Source: Novosphingobium sp. Leaf2
Lineage (GTDB): Bacteria; Pseudomonadota; Alphaproteobacteria; Sphingomonadales; Sphingomonadaceae
Assembly (NCBI RefSeq): GCF_001421325.1
Contig: NZ_LMJY01000005.1
Location: 1 to 56,760 of the forward strand
DNA: 56,760 nt
Direction of reading: 5' to 3'
The notes beneath the pieces are model-generated. The model did no database searches, had not been told where the DNA came from, and saw only the letters and a list, made by a program, of their open reading frames with translations. The position numbers and the translations under genes were made by a program. Below, one piece after another: positions 48,414 through 56,760 of the stretch (the first letter of the stretch is position 1; each line of letters begins with the position of its first letter).

Positions 48414-49334
48414 ATGGACATCAGCTTCGTACAGACCCCGGCAATCCAGCAGTTGTTAGATCGCGCCGCAGGCGTGAACGAGAGCGGCGGCAATCCGCGC
48501 CTCAAGGCGATTTTCCGCGACCTGACCGAAAGCGTGATGGAGCTGATCGTGAAGCACGACATCTCCGAAGACGAATTCTGGCTGGCGATGAAGTATCTCG
48601 CCGACAGCGCAGACGAGATCGGCCTGATCGTGCCGGGTACGGGCCTCGAGCATTTCCTCGATCTCTACATGGACGCCAAGGACGCCGAAGCAGGCCTGAC
48701 GGGCGGCACGCCGCGCACCATCGAAGGACCGCTATACGTCGCCGGCGCGCCGCTGATGGAAGGCAATGTCAACCTCACAAGCGATCCGGACGAAGGCAGT
48801 CAGGCACTGAACATGAACGGTACGATCACCGGCCCCGATGGCGAACTGGTTCAGAACGCCATCGTCCATGTCTGGCACGCCAACTCCAAGGGCTGGTACT
48901 CGCACTTCGATCCGACGGGCGAGCAGACTCCGTTCAACAACCGCCGCCGCATTAAGCTGGGGCCGGACGCGCGCTATGCTTTCCACTCGAGGCAGCCAAG
49001 CGGCTATTCAGTGCCGCCGCAGGGCGGCACCGATCAGTTGATGCAGGCGCTCGGCCGTCACGGCAACCGTCCGGCGCATGTCCACTTTTTCATCGAGGCG
49101 CCGGGCTACCGTACGCTGACCACGCAGATCAACTTTGGCGATGATCCCTTTGCCGCCGATGATTTCGCCTTCGGCACGCGAGAGGGCCTGCTGCCCATGC
49201 CGATCCGCCAGGGCGACACCGCCTCCATCCAGTTCGATTTCCAGCTCCAGCGGGCTCACGACGCGGGCGATGAGGGCTTCTCATCGCGGGCCCGCGCGGA
49301 GGCGGAGCCGCTGCCTCAAGCCGAGACCGTCTGA
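48414..49334 (+). CDS. catA: Catechol 1,2-dioxygenase
   Basis: A 306-residue intradiol dioxygenase. Fe(III) ligands can be placed: Tyr162 in KGWYSHFD, Tyr198 in PSGYSVPP, His222 and His224 in RPAHVHFF, the same spacing as Acinetobacter CatA. The N-terminal helical dimerisation domain is complete. It cleaves catechol to cis,cis-muconate. GGGAGAG precedes the ATG at 48414. Confidence 0.96.
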   Translation: MDISFVQTPAIQQLLDRAAGVNESGGNPRLKAIFRDLTESVMELIVKHDISEDEFWLAMKYLADSADEIGLIVPGTGLEHFLDLYMDAKDAEAGLTGGTPRTIEGPLYVAGAPLMEGNVNLTSDPDEGSQALNMNGTITGPDGELVQNAIVHVWHANSKGWYSHFDPTGEQTPFNNRRRIKLGPDARYAFHSRQPSGYSVPPQGGTDQLMQALGRHGNRPAHVHFFIEAPGYRTLTTQINFGDDPFAADDFAFGTREGLLPMPIRQGDTASIQFDFQLQRAHDAGDEGFSSRARAEAEPLPQAETV

Positions 49335-49359
49335 AAATCGCGAAGCAGGAGACAGGATC

Positions 49360-50709
49360 ATGCAAGGACACCTGATGAACCGCGTCGCGACCGCAGTGGT
49401 CGACGACCCCGAAACCGGTCTGTTCCGCTGCCGCCGCGACGTCTTCACGGACCCGGCGCTGTTCGAACTCGAAATGAAATATATTTTCGAGAGCAACTGG
49501 GTCTACGTCGCGCACGAAAGCCAGCTTGAGAAGAAGAACGACTATTTCACGACCTGGATCGGGCGCACGCCTGTCATCCTGACCCGCGGCAAAGATGGCG
49601 GCATCAACTGCGTGGTCAACGCCTGCGCCCATCGCGGCGCCAAGTTATGCCGTCGCAAGCGCGGCAATCAACCGCTCTTCGTGTGCCCCTTTCACGGCTG
49701 GAGCTTCAAGACCGACGGTGCTCTGCTGCGCGCCAAGGACGCCAGCACCGGCGCCTATCCTGACAGCTTCGACCATGAAGGATCCCACGATCTGACCCGC
49801 GCCCGGGTAGAGAGCTATCGCGGCTTCATATTCGCCTCGCTCAACCATGATGTGCGGCCGCTGGAGCAGCATCTGGGCGAGGCGAAAGTCATCATCGACC
49901 AGATGGTCGATCAGGCGCCCGAAGGTTTGGAAATCCTGACCGGCAATTCCACCTACACTTTCGACGGCAACTGGAAGATGCAGATGGAGAATGGCTGCGA
50001 CGGCTATCACGTCAGTTCCGTCCACGAAAATTACCAGTCGACCATGGGCCGTCGCGCCGAGGGCGGGACCAAGGCCGTCGACGCCAACGGCTGGTCGAAG
50101 GCTCCGGCGAGCGGCGTCTACGGGTTCGAGCATGGCCATATCCTGCTCTGGACCCAGGTGCTGAACCCCGAGGTACGCCCGATCTGGAACCATAAGGCGG
50201 CTCTGGAGGAGCGTCTTGGTGCCGACAAGGCAAAGTTCATCCTCGAACAGACCCGCAATCTGGCGCTGTACCCGAACGTGTTCCTGATGGACCAGTTCTC
50301 CACCCAGATCCGCGTGGTGCGGCCTATCGACGTGCATACCACCGAAGTCACCATCTACTGCTACGCCCCCAAAGGCGAAAGCGCTCAGGACCGCGCCAAC
50401 CGCATCCGCCAGTATGAGGATTTCTTCAACGTCACCGGCATGGGCACGCCCGACGATCTGGAGGAATTCCGCAGTTGTCAGAAGGCCTATGAAGGCGCCG
50501 GCGAGCTCTGGAACGACCTCAGCCGCGGCGCCACGCGCTGGATCGCCGGTCCCGATGCCAATGCGAAGGCGATGGGCATGAACCCGCTGCTCTCCAGCGA
50601 ACGTAGCGAGGACGAGGGCCTCTTCGTGCGCCAGCACGAGTTCTGGGCGCAGATCATGCTCGACGGCATGGCCAAGGATACCGAACCGATGCTGGAGGCA
50701 GCGGAATGA
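49360..50709 (+). CDS. benA: Benzoate 1,2-dioxygenase large (alpha) subunit
   Basis: A 449-residue Rieske oxygenase alpha subunit. Rieske motif C89-x-H91 (NACAHRG) and C109-x2-H112 (VCPFHGW); mononuclear iron site DGYHVSSVHENY (His217, His222). The whole sequence follows the BenA/XylX pattern (FESNWVYVAHESQ, LCRRKRGNQPLFVCPFHGWS), including GLEILTGNSTYTFDGNWKMQ. The ATG at 49360 is preferred; an ATG five codons later is possible. Benzoate is the expected substrate because benD and cat genes are beside it; toluates are an alternative. Confidence 0.93.
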   Translation: MQGHLMNRVATAVVDDPETGLFRCRRDVFTDPALFELEMKYIFESNWVYVAHESQLEKKNDYFTTWIGRTPVILTRGKDGGINCVVNACAHRGAKLCRRKRGNQPLFVCPFHGWSFKTDGALLRAKDASTGAYPDSFDHEGSHDLTRARVESYRGFIFASLNHDVRPLEQHLGEAKVIIDQMVDQAPEGLEILTGNSTYTFDGNWKMQMENGCDGYHVSSVHENYQSTMGRRAEGGTKAVDANGWSKAPASGVYGFEHGHILLWTQVLNPEVRPIWNHKAALEERLGADKAKFILEQTRNLALYPNVFLMDQFSTQIRVVRPIDVHTTEVTIYCYAPKGESAQDRANRIRQYEDFFNVTGMGTPDDLEEFRSCQKAYEGAGELWNDLSRGATRWIAGPDANAKAMGMNPLLSSERSEDEGLFVRQHEFWAQIMLDGMAKDTEPMLEAAE

Positions 50710-51221
50710 CCCTGGTTATCCAAAAGAATGCGCCCGCGCTGTCCTACGCCGACATCTGCGCCTTCCTCTACCGCGAGGCGCGCCTGCTCGACGATCGCAA
50801 GTTCGACGAATGGCTGGAATGCTATTCAGAGGCCGCTGAGTACTGGATGCCCGCGTGGACCGATGACGATGCGCTGACCACCGATCCGCAGACCGAGATC
50901 TCGCTGATCTACTACGCGAACCGCAAGGGTCTCGAAGACCGCGTCTATCGCCTCAAGACCGAACGCTCGTCGGCCAGTACCCCCGAGGCGCGCACGGCGC
51001 ATCTCATCGGCAATGTCGAAGTACTGGAGACGCGCGAAGGCGGCGTGGACCTGCGATATAATTGGAACACGCTCGCCCACCGTTACCAGCACACGCAGCA
51101 GTTCTTCGGCACTACGTTCCTGACGCTGGACACGACTGGTGCGACACCGAAGATCCTGCAGAAGAAGATCGTCCTCAAGGACGATTACATTCATCAGGTC
51201 ATCGACGTCTATCACGTCTGA
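50706..51221 (+). CDS. benB: Benzoate 1,2-dioxygenase small (beta) subunit
   Basis: A 171-residue protein of the ring-hydroxylating oxygenase beta family (SYADICAFLYREARLLDDRK, DEWLECYSEAAEYWMPAW, DPQTEISLIYYANRKGLEDR). It overlaps benA by 4 bases (ATGA). It supports the alpha3-beta3 assembly. Confidence 0.94.
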   Translation: MTLVIQKNAPALSYADICAFLYREARLLDDRKFDEWLECYSEAAEYWMPAWTDDDALTTDPQTEISLIYYANRKGLEDRVYRLKTERSSASTPEARTAHLIGNVEVLETREGGVDLRYNWNTLAHRYQHTQQFFGTTFLTLDTTGATPKILQKKIVLKDDYIHQVIDVYHV

Positions 51222-51231
51222 GGAGGTTGCA

Positions 51232-52017
51232 GTGATCTTCGCAGCACGGTTCGCCGGCAAGGTCATGGTCGTGACCGGCGCGGCGCAGGGCATCGGGGCG
51301 GGCGTCGCCACCCGCGCGGCGGCGGAGGGGGCGAGCGTCGTCCTCGTCGACCGCGCCGACTTCGTGACGGAAGTGGAGGAGGCCATCGTCGCGGCGGGCG
51401 GCAAGGCGGTGTCCGTGCAGTGCGATCTTGAAACTTACGAAGGCGCGGCGCAGGCCATGACGACGGCGGTATCGGCTTTCGGCCGCATCGACATTCTCGT
51501 CAACAACGTCGGCGGCGCGATCCGGATGCGGCCTTATGCCCAGTTCGAGCCCGCGCAGATCGACGCGGAAATTCGGCGTTCGCTAATGCCCACGCTCTAC
51601 TGTTGTCACGCGGTTCTGCCGGTGATGTTGGGGCAGGGATCTGGCACCATCGTCAATCTGTCGTCCAACGCCACGCGCGGCATTCGCCGGGTGCCGTACT
51701 CGGCAGCGAAGGGGGGGATCAACGGGCTGACGCAGGCGCTCGCCATGGAGTATGCAGAGGCCGGAATCCGTGTCGTCGCAACCGCACCCGGCGGCACCAG
51801 CGCGCCGCCGCGCCGCGTTGCCCGCAACCCGCTAGGCGACGACGCACAAGAACAGGCATGGATGGCCGAAGCGGTCGCGCAGGTCACGTCCTCCGCCTTT
51901 ATGAAGCGCTACGGTACGCTGGAGGAGCAGATCGCCCCGATTCTCTTCCTCGCCTCGGACGAGGCTAGCTACGTGACTGGATCGGTGCTCCCCGTCGCCG
52001 GCGGCGATATCGGCTGA
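51232..52017 (+). CDS. benD: 1,6-dihydroxycyclohexa-2,4-diene-1-carboxylate dehydrogenase
   Basis: A 261-residue short-chain dehydrogenase starting at GTG 51232 with AGGAGG seven bases before it. NAD motif TGAAQGIGAGV, catalytic Ser in LSSNA and Tyr156/Lys160 in YSAAKGG. In the benD position after benB it oxidatively decarboxylates the benzoate cis-diol to catechol. Confidence 0.93.
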   Translation: MIFAARFAGKVMVVTGAAQGIGAGVATRAAAEGASVVLVDRADFVTEVEEAIVAAGGKAVSVQCDLETYEGAAQAMTTAVSAFGRIDILVNNVGGAIRMRPYAQFEPAQIDAEIRRSLMPTLYCCHAVLPVMLGQGSGTIVNLSSNATRGIRRVPYSAAKGGINGLTQALAMEYAEAGIRVVATAPGGTSAPPRRVARNPLGDDAQEQAWMAEAVAQVTSSAFMKRYGTLEEQIAPILFLASDEASYVTGSVLPVAGGDIG

Positions 52018-52028
52018 AGGAGCCAGAA

Positions 52029-52736
52029 ATGTCGAAGATCTACGATAGCCCCGCCGCAGCCCTCGATGGCCTGCTGTTCAGTGGGATGACGATAATGTCG
52101 GGCGGCTTCGGCCTGTCGGGCAATCCCGAGAGCCTGATACCGCAGATCCGCAAGTCGGGCGTGACCGGCCTGACGGTCGTGTCCAACAATGCAGGGGCGG
52201 ACGGGTTTGGGCTGTGGATGCTGCTGGAAAGCCGTCAGGTCCGCAAGATGATCTCCTCCTATGTGGGCGAGAACAAGCTGTTCGAGCAGCAGTATCTCTC
52301 GGGCGAATTGGAACTCGAACTCAATCCGCAGGGCACGCTGGCCGAGCGGATTCGCGCGGGTGGGGCAGGCATTCCGGCGTTCTACACGAAGACCGGCGTC
52401 GGCACCGTAGTGGCCGAGGGCAAGCCGGTCGAAGTGTTCGAGGGCGAGGAATACGTGCGCGAGACCTGGCTGCGCTCCGACCTCTCGATCATCAAGGCAT
52501 GGCGCGCCGATCCCGCAGGAAATCTCATGTTCCGCAAGACCGCGCGCAACTTTAACCCCAACATGGCGACGGCGGGCAAGGTGACGGTAGTCGAGGTGGA
52601 GGAGATCGTGGCCGAAGGCACCTTCGATCCCGACTGCATCCACACGCCCGGCATCTACGTGGACCGCGTGGTACTCTGCACCGTCAACGAGAAGCGCATC
52701 GAAAAGCGTACAGTTCGTGAGAGGGAGGCCGCGTAA
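52029..52736 (+). CDS. catI: 3-oxoadipate CoA-transferase, subunit A
   Basis: A 235-residue CoA-transferase alpha subunit ([60 protein letters not shown]). With subunit B it moves CoA from succinyl-CoA to 3-oxoadipate. The stop overlaps the start of subunit B (TAATG). Could equally be called pcaI. Confidence 0.94.
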   Translation: MSKIYDSPAAALDGLLFSGMTIMSGGFGLSGNPESLIPQIRKSGVTGLTVVSNNAGADGFGLWMLLESRQVRKMISSYVGENKLFEQQYLSGELELELNPQGTLAERIRAGGAGIPAFYTKTGVGTVVAEGKPVEVFEGEEYVRETWLRSDLSIIKAWRADPAGNLMFRKTARNFNPNMATAGKVTVVEVEEIVAEGTFDPDCIHTPGIYVDRVVLCTVNEKRIEKRTVREREAA

Positions 52737-53398
52737 TGCCCCAGGAATCCAAAGGCTGGTGTCGTGATGAAATGGCCGCGCGCGCCGCAAAGGAACTGCG
52801 TGACGGCTACTATGTGAACCTCGGCATCGGCATCCCGACGCTGGTCGCGAACCATGTGCCCGAGGGCGTTAACGTGACGCTGCAGAGCGAGAACGGCATG
52901 CTCGGCATCGGCCCGTTTCCTTATGACGAGGACGTCGATCCCGACCTCATAAACGCTGGAAAGCAGACGATTACCGCGCTGCCGACGTCCAGCTACTTCT
53001 CCAGCGCGGACAGCTTCGCGATGATCCGGGGCGGCCATATCGACATGGCCGTGCTGGGCGCGATGGAGGTATCGGCCAGGGGCGATCTCGCCAACTGGAC
53101 GATCCCGGGCAAGATGGTGAAGGGCATGGGCGGGGCGATGGACCTCGTCGCCGGGGTCAAGCGTGTGGTCGTGGTCATGGACCATGTGTCCAAGAATGGT
53201 AGTCCCAAGATCCTGCCCGAATGTTCGCTCCCCCTGACCGGGAAGGCGTGCATCGATCTCATCATCACCGACCTCGCCGTGATCGCGGTGGATCGCGCCC
53301 ATGGCGGCCTCACCCTCGTCGAGCTTGCACCCGGCGTTACCGAGGCCGAGATTATCGAAAAGACCGGTACGCCGCTCACCTTGCTTCAGTCAGCCTAA
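52736..53398 (+). CDS. catJ: 3-oxoadipate CoA-transferase, subunit B
   Basis: A 220-residue beta subunit with the catalytic Glu in [10 protein letters not shown] (about 52) and motifs [16 protein letters not shown] and [20 protein letters not shown]. Partner of the 235-residue subunit just upstream. Alternative name pcaJ. Confidence 0.94.
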   Translation: MPQESKGWCRDEMAARAAKELRDGYYVNLGIGIPTLVANHVPEGVNVTLQSENGMLGIGPFPYDEDVDPDLINAGKQTITALPTSSYFSSADSFAMIRGGHIDMAVLGAMEVSARGDLANWTIPGKMVKGMGGAMDLVAGVKRVVVVMDHVSKNGSPKILPECSLPLTGKACIDLIITDLAVIAVDRAHGGLTLVELAPGVTEAEIIEKTGTPLTLLQSA

Positions 53399-53415
53399 CC
53401 CAGAAAGCGTCCAGA

Positions 53416-53733
53416 GTGCCCAAATTGACCGTCGTCGACCGTTCGGGAGACGAAACCACCATTGATGCCCGTGAGGGCGTGACCGTCATGGAAGCCATTC
53501 GCGATAATGGCTTCGAGGAACTCCTGGCGTTGTGCGGCGGCTGCTGTTCTTGCGCGACATGCCATGTGTTCGTGGACGCGGACTGGATCGGCCGTACCGG
53601 AGCACCGGGCGAGGACGAGAATGACCTGCTCGACAGCTCCGACCATCGCGGTCCGCTTTCGCGATTGTCCTGCCAGGTCAGCCTCACCCCCGCGCTCGAC
53701 GGGTTGCGCGTCACGATCGCGCCGGAGGACTGA
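53416..53733 (+). CDS. Adrenodoxin-type [2Fe-2S] ferredoxin
   Basis: A 105-residue ferredoxin from a GTG start. Cluster ligands follow the adrenodoxin pattern C40-x5-C46-x2-C49 ([15 protein letters not shown]) plus a late Cys in SRLSCQVS. Unlike BenC, it is a free ferredoxin with no flavin domain. Encoded inside the ben/cat operon, it is the likely electron donor of BenAB, like the ferredoxins that serve sphingomonad dioxin dioxygenase. Its partner is the reductase gene at the operon end. Confidence 0.92.
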   Translation: MPKLTVVDRSGDETTIDAREGVTVMEAIRDNGFEELLALCGGCCSCATCHVFVDADWIGRTGAPGEDENDLLDSSDHRGPLSRLSCQVSLTPALDGLRVTIAPED

Positions 53734-53737
53734 GCCC

Positions 53738-54499
53738 ATGCCCTTCACGCCGACCGGCCTGTACTGGAAGCGCGATGGGATCGAAGACGCACCCGCGCTG
53801 GTGCTGCTCAATTCCATAGGCACCGACATGGACTTGTGGGACGGCGCCCTTCCCTTCCTGCGCCGGCGCTTCGCGCTGCTGCGCTTGGACGCGCGCGGCC
53901 ACGGCGCTTCGGCGGCGCCGGGCGGAGATCTATCCATGGCGACGCTGGCCGACGACGTGCTCGCCGTCGCGGATGCCGCCGGGTTCGGGCGTTTCTCGCT
54001 GGCAGGCGTGTCGCTCGGCGGCATGGTCGCCATGGAAATCGCGCTGCAAACGCCCGATCGCGTCGAGAGGCTGGTCCCCATCTGCACGTCGGCGGCGATG
54101 GACAGCGCCGCATGGGAGGATCGCGTTGCCACGGTTCGCGCGCAGGGAATGGCGGCGATCGCGGATCTCGCTATGGGCCGCTTCCTCTCGGACGCCGCCG
54201 ACCCCGCAATCTATCAGGCTGTGCGCCGCCAGCTTATCGGCATGAACGCGGAGGGCTATGCGGCATGCGGCGCGGCGATCCGGGACATGGACCTTGCCGA
54301 TCGGATCGAGGGCATCGCCACCCCCACCCTCGTCGTCACCGGCACCCGCGACGCCTCGACCCCTTATGAGGGGCATGGCGAGCATCTGGTGGCGTGCATT
54401 CCGGGCGCTGCCCATATCGTGTTGGACGCCGCGCACCTCGCACCGCTCGAAGCCCCCAAAGCGCTCGCGGCGTCCATCGTCTCCTTTCTCGAAAGCTGA
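53738..54499 (+). CDS. pcaD: 3-oxoadipate enol-lactonase
   Basis: A 253-residue alpha/beta hydrolase with nucleophile Ser92 in AGVSLGGMVA, Asp in VTGTRDASTP and His in DAAHLAPLEAP (about 233). The pattern LNSIGTDMDLWDGAL and DARGHGAS is typical of PcaD. It opens 3-oxoadipate enol-lactone to 3-oxoadipate. ATG at 53738 follows GGAGG of the ferredoxin end. Confidence 0.93.
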   Translation: MPFTPTGLYWKRDGIEDAPALVLLNSIGTDMDLWDGALPFLRRRFALLRLDARGHGASAAPGGDLSMATLADDVLAVADAAGFGRFSLAGVSLGGMVAMEIALQTPDRVERLVPICTSAAMDSAAWEDRVATVRAQGMAAIADLAMGRFLSDAADPAIYQAVRRQLIGMNAEGYAACGAAIRDMDLADRIEGIATPTLVVTGTRDASTPYEGHGEHLVACIPGAAHIVLDAAHLAPLEAPKALAASIVSFLES

Positions 54500-54505
54500 A
54501 CATCC

Positions 54506-55708
54506 GTGACACAGGCCTTCATCTGCGATGCCATCCGCACACCCATCGGCAAGCTCAACGGCAGCCTTTCTACCGTTCGCGCCGACGATCTCGCCGCGCT
54601 TCCGCTCAAAGCGCTGATGGAGCGCAACCCGACGGTCGACTGGTCGGCTCTCGACGACGTAATCCTTGGCTGCGCCAACCAGGCGGGCGAAGACAATCGC
54701 AACGTCGCGCGCATGGCCGTGCTGCTGGCGGGCATGCGCGAGACTGTGCCCGGCGTGACCGTCAACCGCCTGTGCGCGTCCGGCCTCAACGCACTGGGCA
54801 TCGCGGCGCAGGCGATCCGCAGCGGAGACGCGGACTTCATGGCCGCGGGCGGCGTCGAGAGCATGACCCGCGCGCCCTACGTGCTGGGCAAGGCGGGCAG
54901 CGCTTTTGGCCGCGACCAGAAGATCGAGGACACGACGCTGGGCTGGCGCTTCGTCAATTCGGCGATGAAGGCGGCTTATGGCGTCGACACCATGCCGCAG
55001 ACCGGCGAGAATGTCGCCAAGCAATGGCGGGTCAGCCGCGAGGAGCAGGATCGCTTCGCCCTCGCCAGCCAGCAGAAGGCCGCGCGGGCGCAGGCGAACG
55101 GCCGGCTCGCCGCCGAGATTGTGCCTGTCACCATCGCGCAAAAGAAAGGCGACCCGATCGTTTTCGCCGCCGACGAGCATCCCCGCGCCACGACCCTTGA
55201 GGCGCTCGCGAACCTCAAGCCGGTGGTCACAGCGGATGGCACCGTGACGGCAGGCAACGCGTCGGGCCTCAACGACGGCGCCGCCGCGATGTTGGTTGCG
55301 TCCGAAGCGGCGGCGAAGCGCCATGGCCTAACGCCGCGCGCGCGGATCATCGGCATGGCGGCGGCGGGCGTCGCGCCGCGCATCATGGGCGTGGGACCGA
55401 TCGAGGCGGCGCGCAAGCTGCTCGCCCGCAAGGCACTGACCGCCGATCGGCTCAACGTCATCGAACTCAACGAGGCGTTCGCCAGTCAGGCCATCGCGAC
55501 GTTGCGCGATCTCGAAATCGACCCCTTCGACCCGCGCGTGAACCCGAACGGCGGCGCCATCGCGCTTGGCCATCCGCTGGGCATGTCGGGCGCGCGCATC
55601 GCGCTTTCGGCTGTCGAGGAACTGCACCGCACCCAAGGGCGCTACGCCCTTGCATTCATGTGCATCGGCGTTGGGCAGGGGCTGGCGCTCCTGTTGGAGC
55701 GGGTGTGA
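54506..55708 (+). CDS. pcaF: 3-oxoadipyl-CoA thiolase
   Basis: A 400-residue thiolase with Cys90 in [11 protein letters not shown], His356 in [12 protein letters not shown] and Cys386 in FMCIGVGQG. It splits 3-oxoadipyl-CoA into succinyl-CoA and acetyl-CoA, completing the beta-ketoadipate pathway. GTG start; the stop overlaps the next start by one base. Confidence 0.94.
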   Translation: MTQAFICDAIRTPIGKLNGSLSTVRADDLAALPLKALMERNPTVDWSALDDVILGCANQAGEDNRNVARMAVLLAGMRETVPGVTVNRLCASGLNALGIAAQAIRSGDADFMAAGGVESMTRAPYVLGKAGSAFGRDQKIEDTTLGWRFVNSAMKAAYGVDTMPQTGENVAKQWRVSREEQDRFALASQQKAARAQANGRLAAEIVPVTIAQKKGDPIVFAADEHPRATTLEALANLKPVVTADGTVTAGNASGLNDGAAAMLVASEAAAKRHGLTPRARIIGMAAAGVAPRIMGVGPIEAARKLLARKALTADRLNVIELNEAFASQAIATLRDLEIDPFDPRVNPNGGAIALGHPLGMSGARIALSAVEELHRTQGRYALAFMCIGVGQGLALLLERV

Positions 55709-56305
55709 TGAACAGCTCCGATGTCGTGATCGTGGGAGCGGGGCATGGCGCGGCGCAGTGCGCCATCGCCCTGCGGCAAAACGGCTTTGCAGGCAGCATC
55801 ACGGTCATCGGCCGCGAACCGGAATTCCCATATGAGCGGCCGCCACTTTCGAAGGAGTATTTCGCGCGACAAAAAAGCTTCGATCGGCTTTACATCCGGC
55901 CCCCGGCCTTCTGGGCAGAAAAGGAAATCGCTTTTCGGCTTGGCATAGAAGTGACGGAAGTCGATTCCAGCACGCGTAAGCTGACGCTTTCTACCGGCGA
56001 AAAGCATGGCTATGGCAAGCTGGTCTGGGCGGCCGGAGGCGATCCTCGAAGGATTTCCTGCTCCGGCGCGGATCTCGTCGGGGTGCACTCGGTACGCACG
56101 CGTGAGGATTGTGACCGCCTGATGGCCCAGATCGACGCGGGTGCGCGAAACATCGTCGTCATCGGCGGCGGATATATCGGCCTGGAGGCGGCGGCGGTGC
56201 TTTCCAAGCTGGGGCTCAACGTCACGCTGCTTGAAGCGCTCCCGCGCGTGCTTGCGCGCGTCGCGGGCGCCGAGCTGTCGGCATTTTATCAGATGGAACA
56301 TCGCG
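55708..56305 (+). pseudogene. Ferredoxin reductase, truncated by an IS6-family end
   Basis: About 199 residues of a FAD/NAD ferredoxin reductase (RedA/BphA4 type): FAD motif [19 protein letters not shown], the typical [23 protein letters not shown] and the NAD motif [21 protein letters not shown]. Homology ends at [14 protein letters not shown], where the IS6 terminus begins; the frame then runs 14 nonsense codons to 56349. Half of the NAD domain and the whole C-terminal interface domain are missing (normal length about 400), so the product should be inactive. It was probably the dedicated reductase for the ferredoxin of the operon. Confidence 0.88.
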
Positions 56306-56404
56306 GGTTCTGTCGCAAACGCCGGCTAGAGACGGTGTTGAGTCTTTGAAATGGTGAACTATACCGCGAGGCGGTTGAACTGCTCTGCAATGGACGGATT
56401 TCGG
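56306..56404 (-). repeat. 99-bp copy of the IS6-type terminus (first copy)
   Basis: A 99-bp sequence starting GGTTCTGTCGCAAACGCC is present twice and identical: here and at 56443-56541. It contains an IS6-like terminal repeat and the last codons of the transposase (minus strand, ending ..EQFNRLAV). The copies are separated by 38 bp. Confidence 0.85.
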
Positions 56405-56442
56405 CTTTCGGACAAGTCCACCAGCAGGATGTTCGGACTATC

Positions 56443-56760
56443 GGTTCTGTCGCAAACGCCGGCTAGAGACGGTGTTGAGTCTTTGAAATGGTGAACTATA
56501 CCGCGAGGCGGTTGAACTGCTCTGCAATGGACGGATTTCGGGCGTCGTTCGCAGAGATCATCTGACCCTTGCGGATCATGTGAACGAGTTCGATGCCGTC
56601 GAGAATGACGGCGGCCGTGTGCTCGGACTTGAAACCGAGCATGTGGCGGATACGGCGTTTGATGCGTCGATGGTTACCTGCCTGGGCAGACCATGGCGCG
56701 CATATGCCTTGCGGAAGAAGCGCTTCGCGTCCTTGAGATTTCGGGTCGGCGAAAACAGGA
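56443..56760 (-). mobile_element. IS6-family element, right end, continuing past the window
   Basis: Begins with the terminal repeat GGTTCTGTCGCAAAC (compare GGTTCTGTTGCAAA of IS6-family ends). The transposase lies on the minus strand and continues past the window edge. The first 99 bp duplicate the copy at 56306. Confidence 0.8.
56496..56760 (-). pseudogene. IS6-family transposase with internal deletion (partial)
   Basis: Minus-strand reading gives LFSPTRNLKDAKRFFRKAYA and RHGLPRQVT, then, in another frame, HRRIKRRIRHMLGFKSEHTA, VILDGIELVHMIRKGQM and SIAEQFNRLAV. In intact IS6 transposases about 30 residues with the second catalytic Asp lie between these blocks, so a deletion and frameshift near 56670 inactivate it. 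The N-terminal part is outside the window. Confidence 0.75.

Noticed and set aside
49135..49359. Upstream extension of benA by 75 codons
   Set aside because: It overlaps the catA coding region in another frame and is not BenA-like; the ATG at 49360 with AGGAGACAGG upstream gives the family length.
56306..56349. Last 14 codons of the ferredoxin reductase frame as genuine protein
   Set aside because: These codons are the IS6 terminus, repeated identically at 56443, and are unrelated to the reductase family.

Overview
The window looks like part of a large catabolic plasmid (or plasmid-derived replicon) of a sphingomonad (Sphingobium, Novosphingobium or Sphingomonas type, Alphaproteobacteria). 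The reasons are a Rep_3-type initiator with iterons next to parA and parB, a plasmid housekeeping module of SSB, Toprim, methylase-helicase, ParB-like and ArdC-like genes, a complete protocatechuate 4,5-cleavage (lig) gene set, a TonB-dependent receptor, an adrenodoxin-type ferredoxin serving a ring-hydroxylating oxygenase, and a high density of Tn3, IS21, IS6, IS66 and IS630 relics. Genus assignment is inference; no rRNA or tRNA gene is visible.

Layout. 1-10.1 kb: a minus-strand operon for plasmid establishment and DNA processing (SSB, CHC2/Toprim protein, a 1405-residue methyltransferase/strawberry-notch helicase, a 684-residue ParB-like protein, an ArdC-like metallopeptidase and two unknown proteins). 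10.1-14.4 kb: replication and partition, with iterons of the form CCTGACY-N4-GGGGG, repA, two 16-bp palindromes flanking parA, and parB. 14.5-18.2 kb: a DUF1612-like protein, a tyrosine recombinase and a MucR/Ros-like protein with a histone-H1-like tail. 18.7-20.5 kb: a decayed Tn3-family element with both ends.

20.8-30.1 kb: two divergent transcription units, ligK-ligU-ligI and lysR-dehydrogenase-ligJ-ligA-ligB-ligC-pobA. Together they encode a full route from 4-hydroxybenzoate through protocatechuate, CHMS, PDC, 4-oxalomesaconate and CHA to pyruvate and oxaloacetate. The LysR regulator has two tandem helix-turn-helix domains. 30.3-34.7 kb: a second Tn3 relic, a deleted IS21-like element, two poorly understood genes and IS630-type debris.

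34.7-45.7 kb: a GntR regulator, a TonB-dependent receptor, and an amidohydrolase, FAH-family hydrolase, alpha/beta hydrolase, ketosteroid-dehydrogenase-like flavoprotein, 3-hydroxyacyl-CoA-dehydrogenase-like protein and a second flavoprotein. This looks like one catabolic pathway for an unidentified, probably alicyclic or amide/ester-containing substrate, and is the best candidate for an undescribed system.

45.9-56.3 kb: a LysR regulator divergent from a 12-gene operon catB-catC-catA-benA-benB-benD-catI-catJ-ferredoxin-pcaD-pcaF-ferredoxin reductase, covering benzoate to succinyl-CoA and acetyl-CoA. The usual BenC reductase is missing; a separate ferredoxin and a ferredoxin reductase replace it, but the reductase gene is cut in half by an IS6-family end. 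The window closes inside a damaged IS6-family element. The plasmid thus joins two central ring-cleavage routes (extradiol protocatechuate, intradiol catechol) to an unknown peripheral pathway, with modules separated by insertion-element scars.
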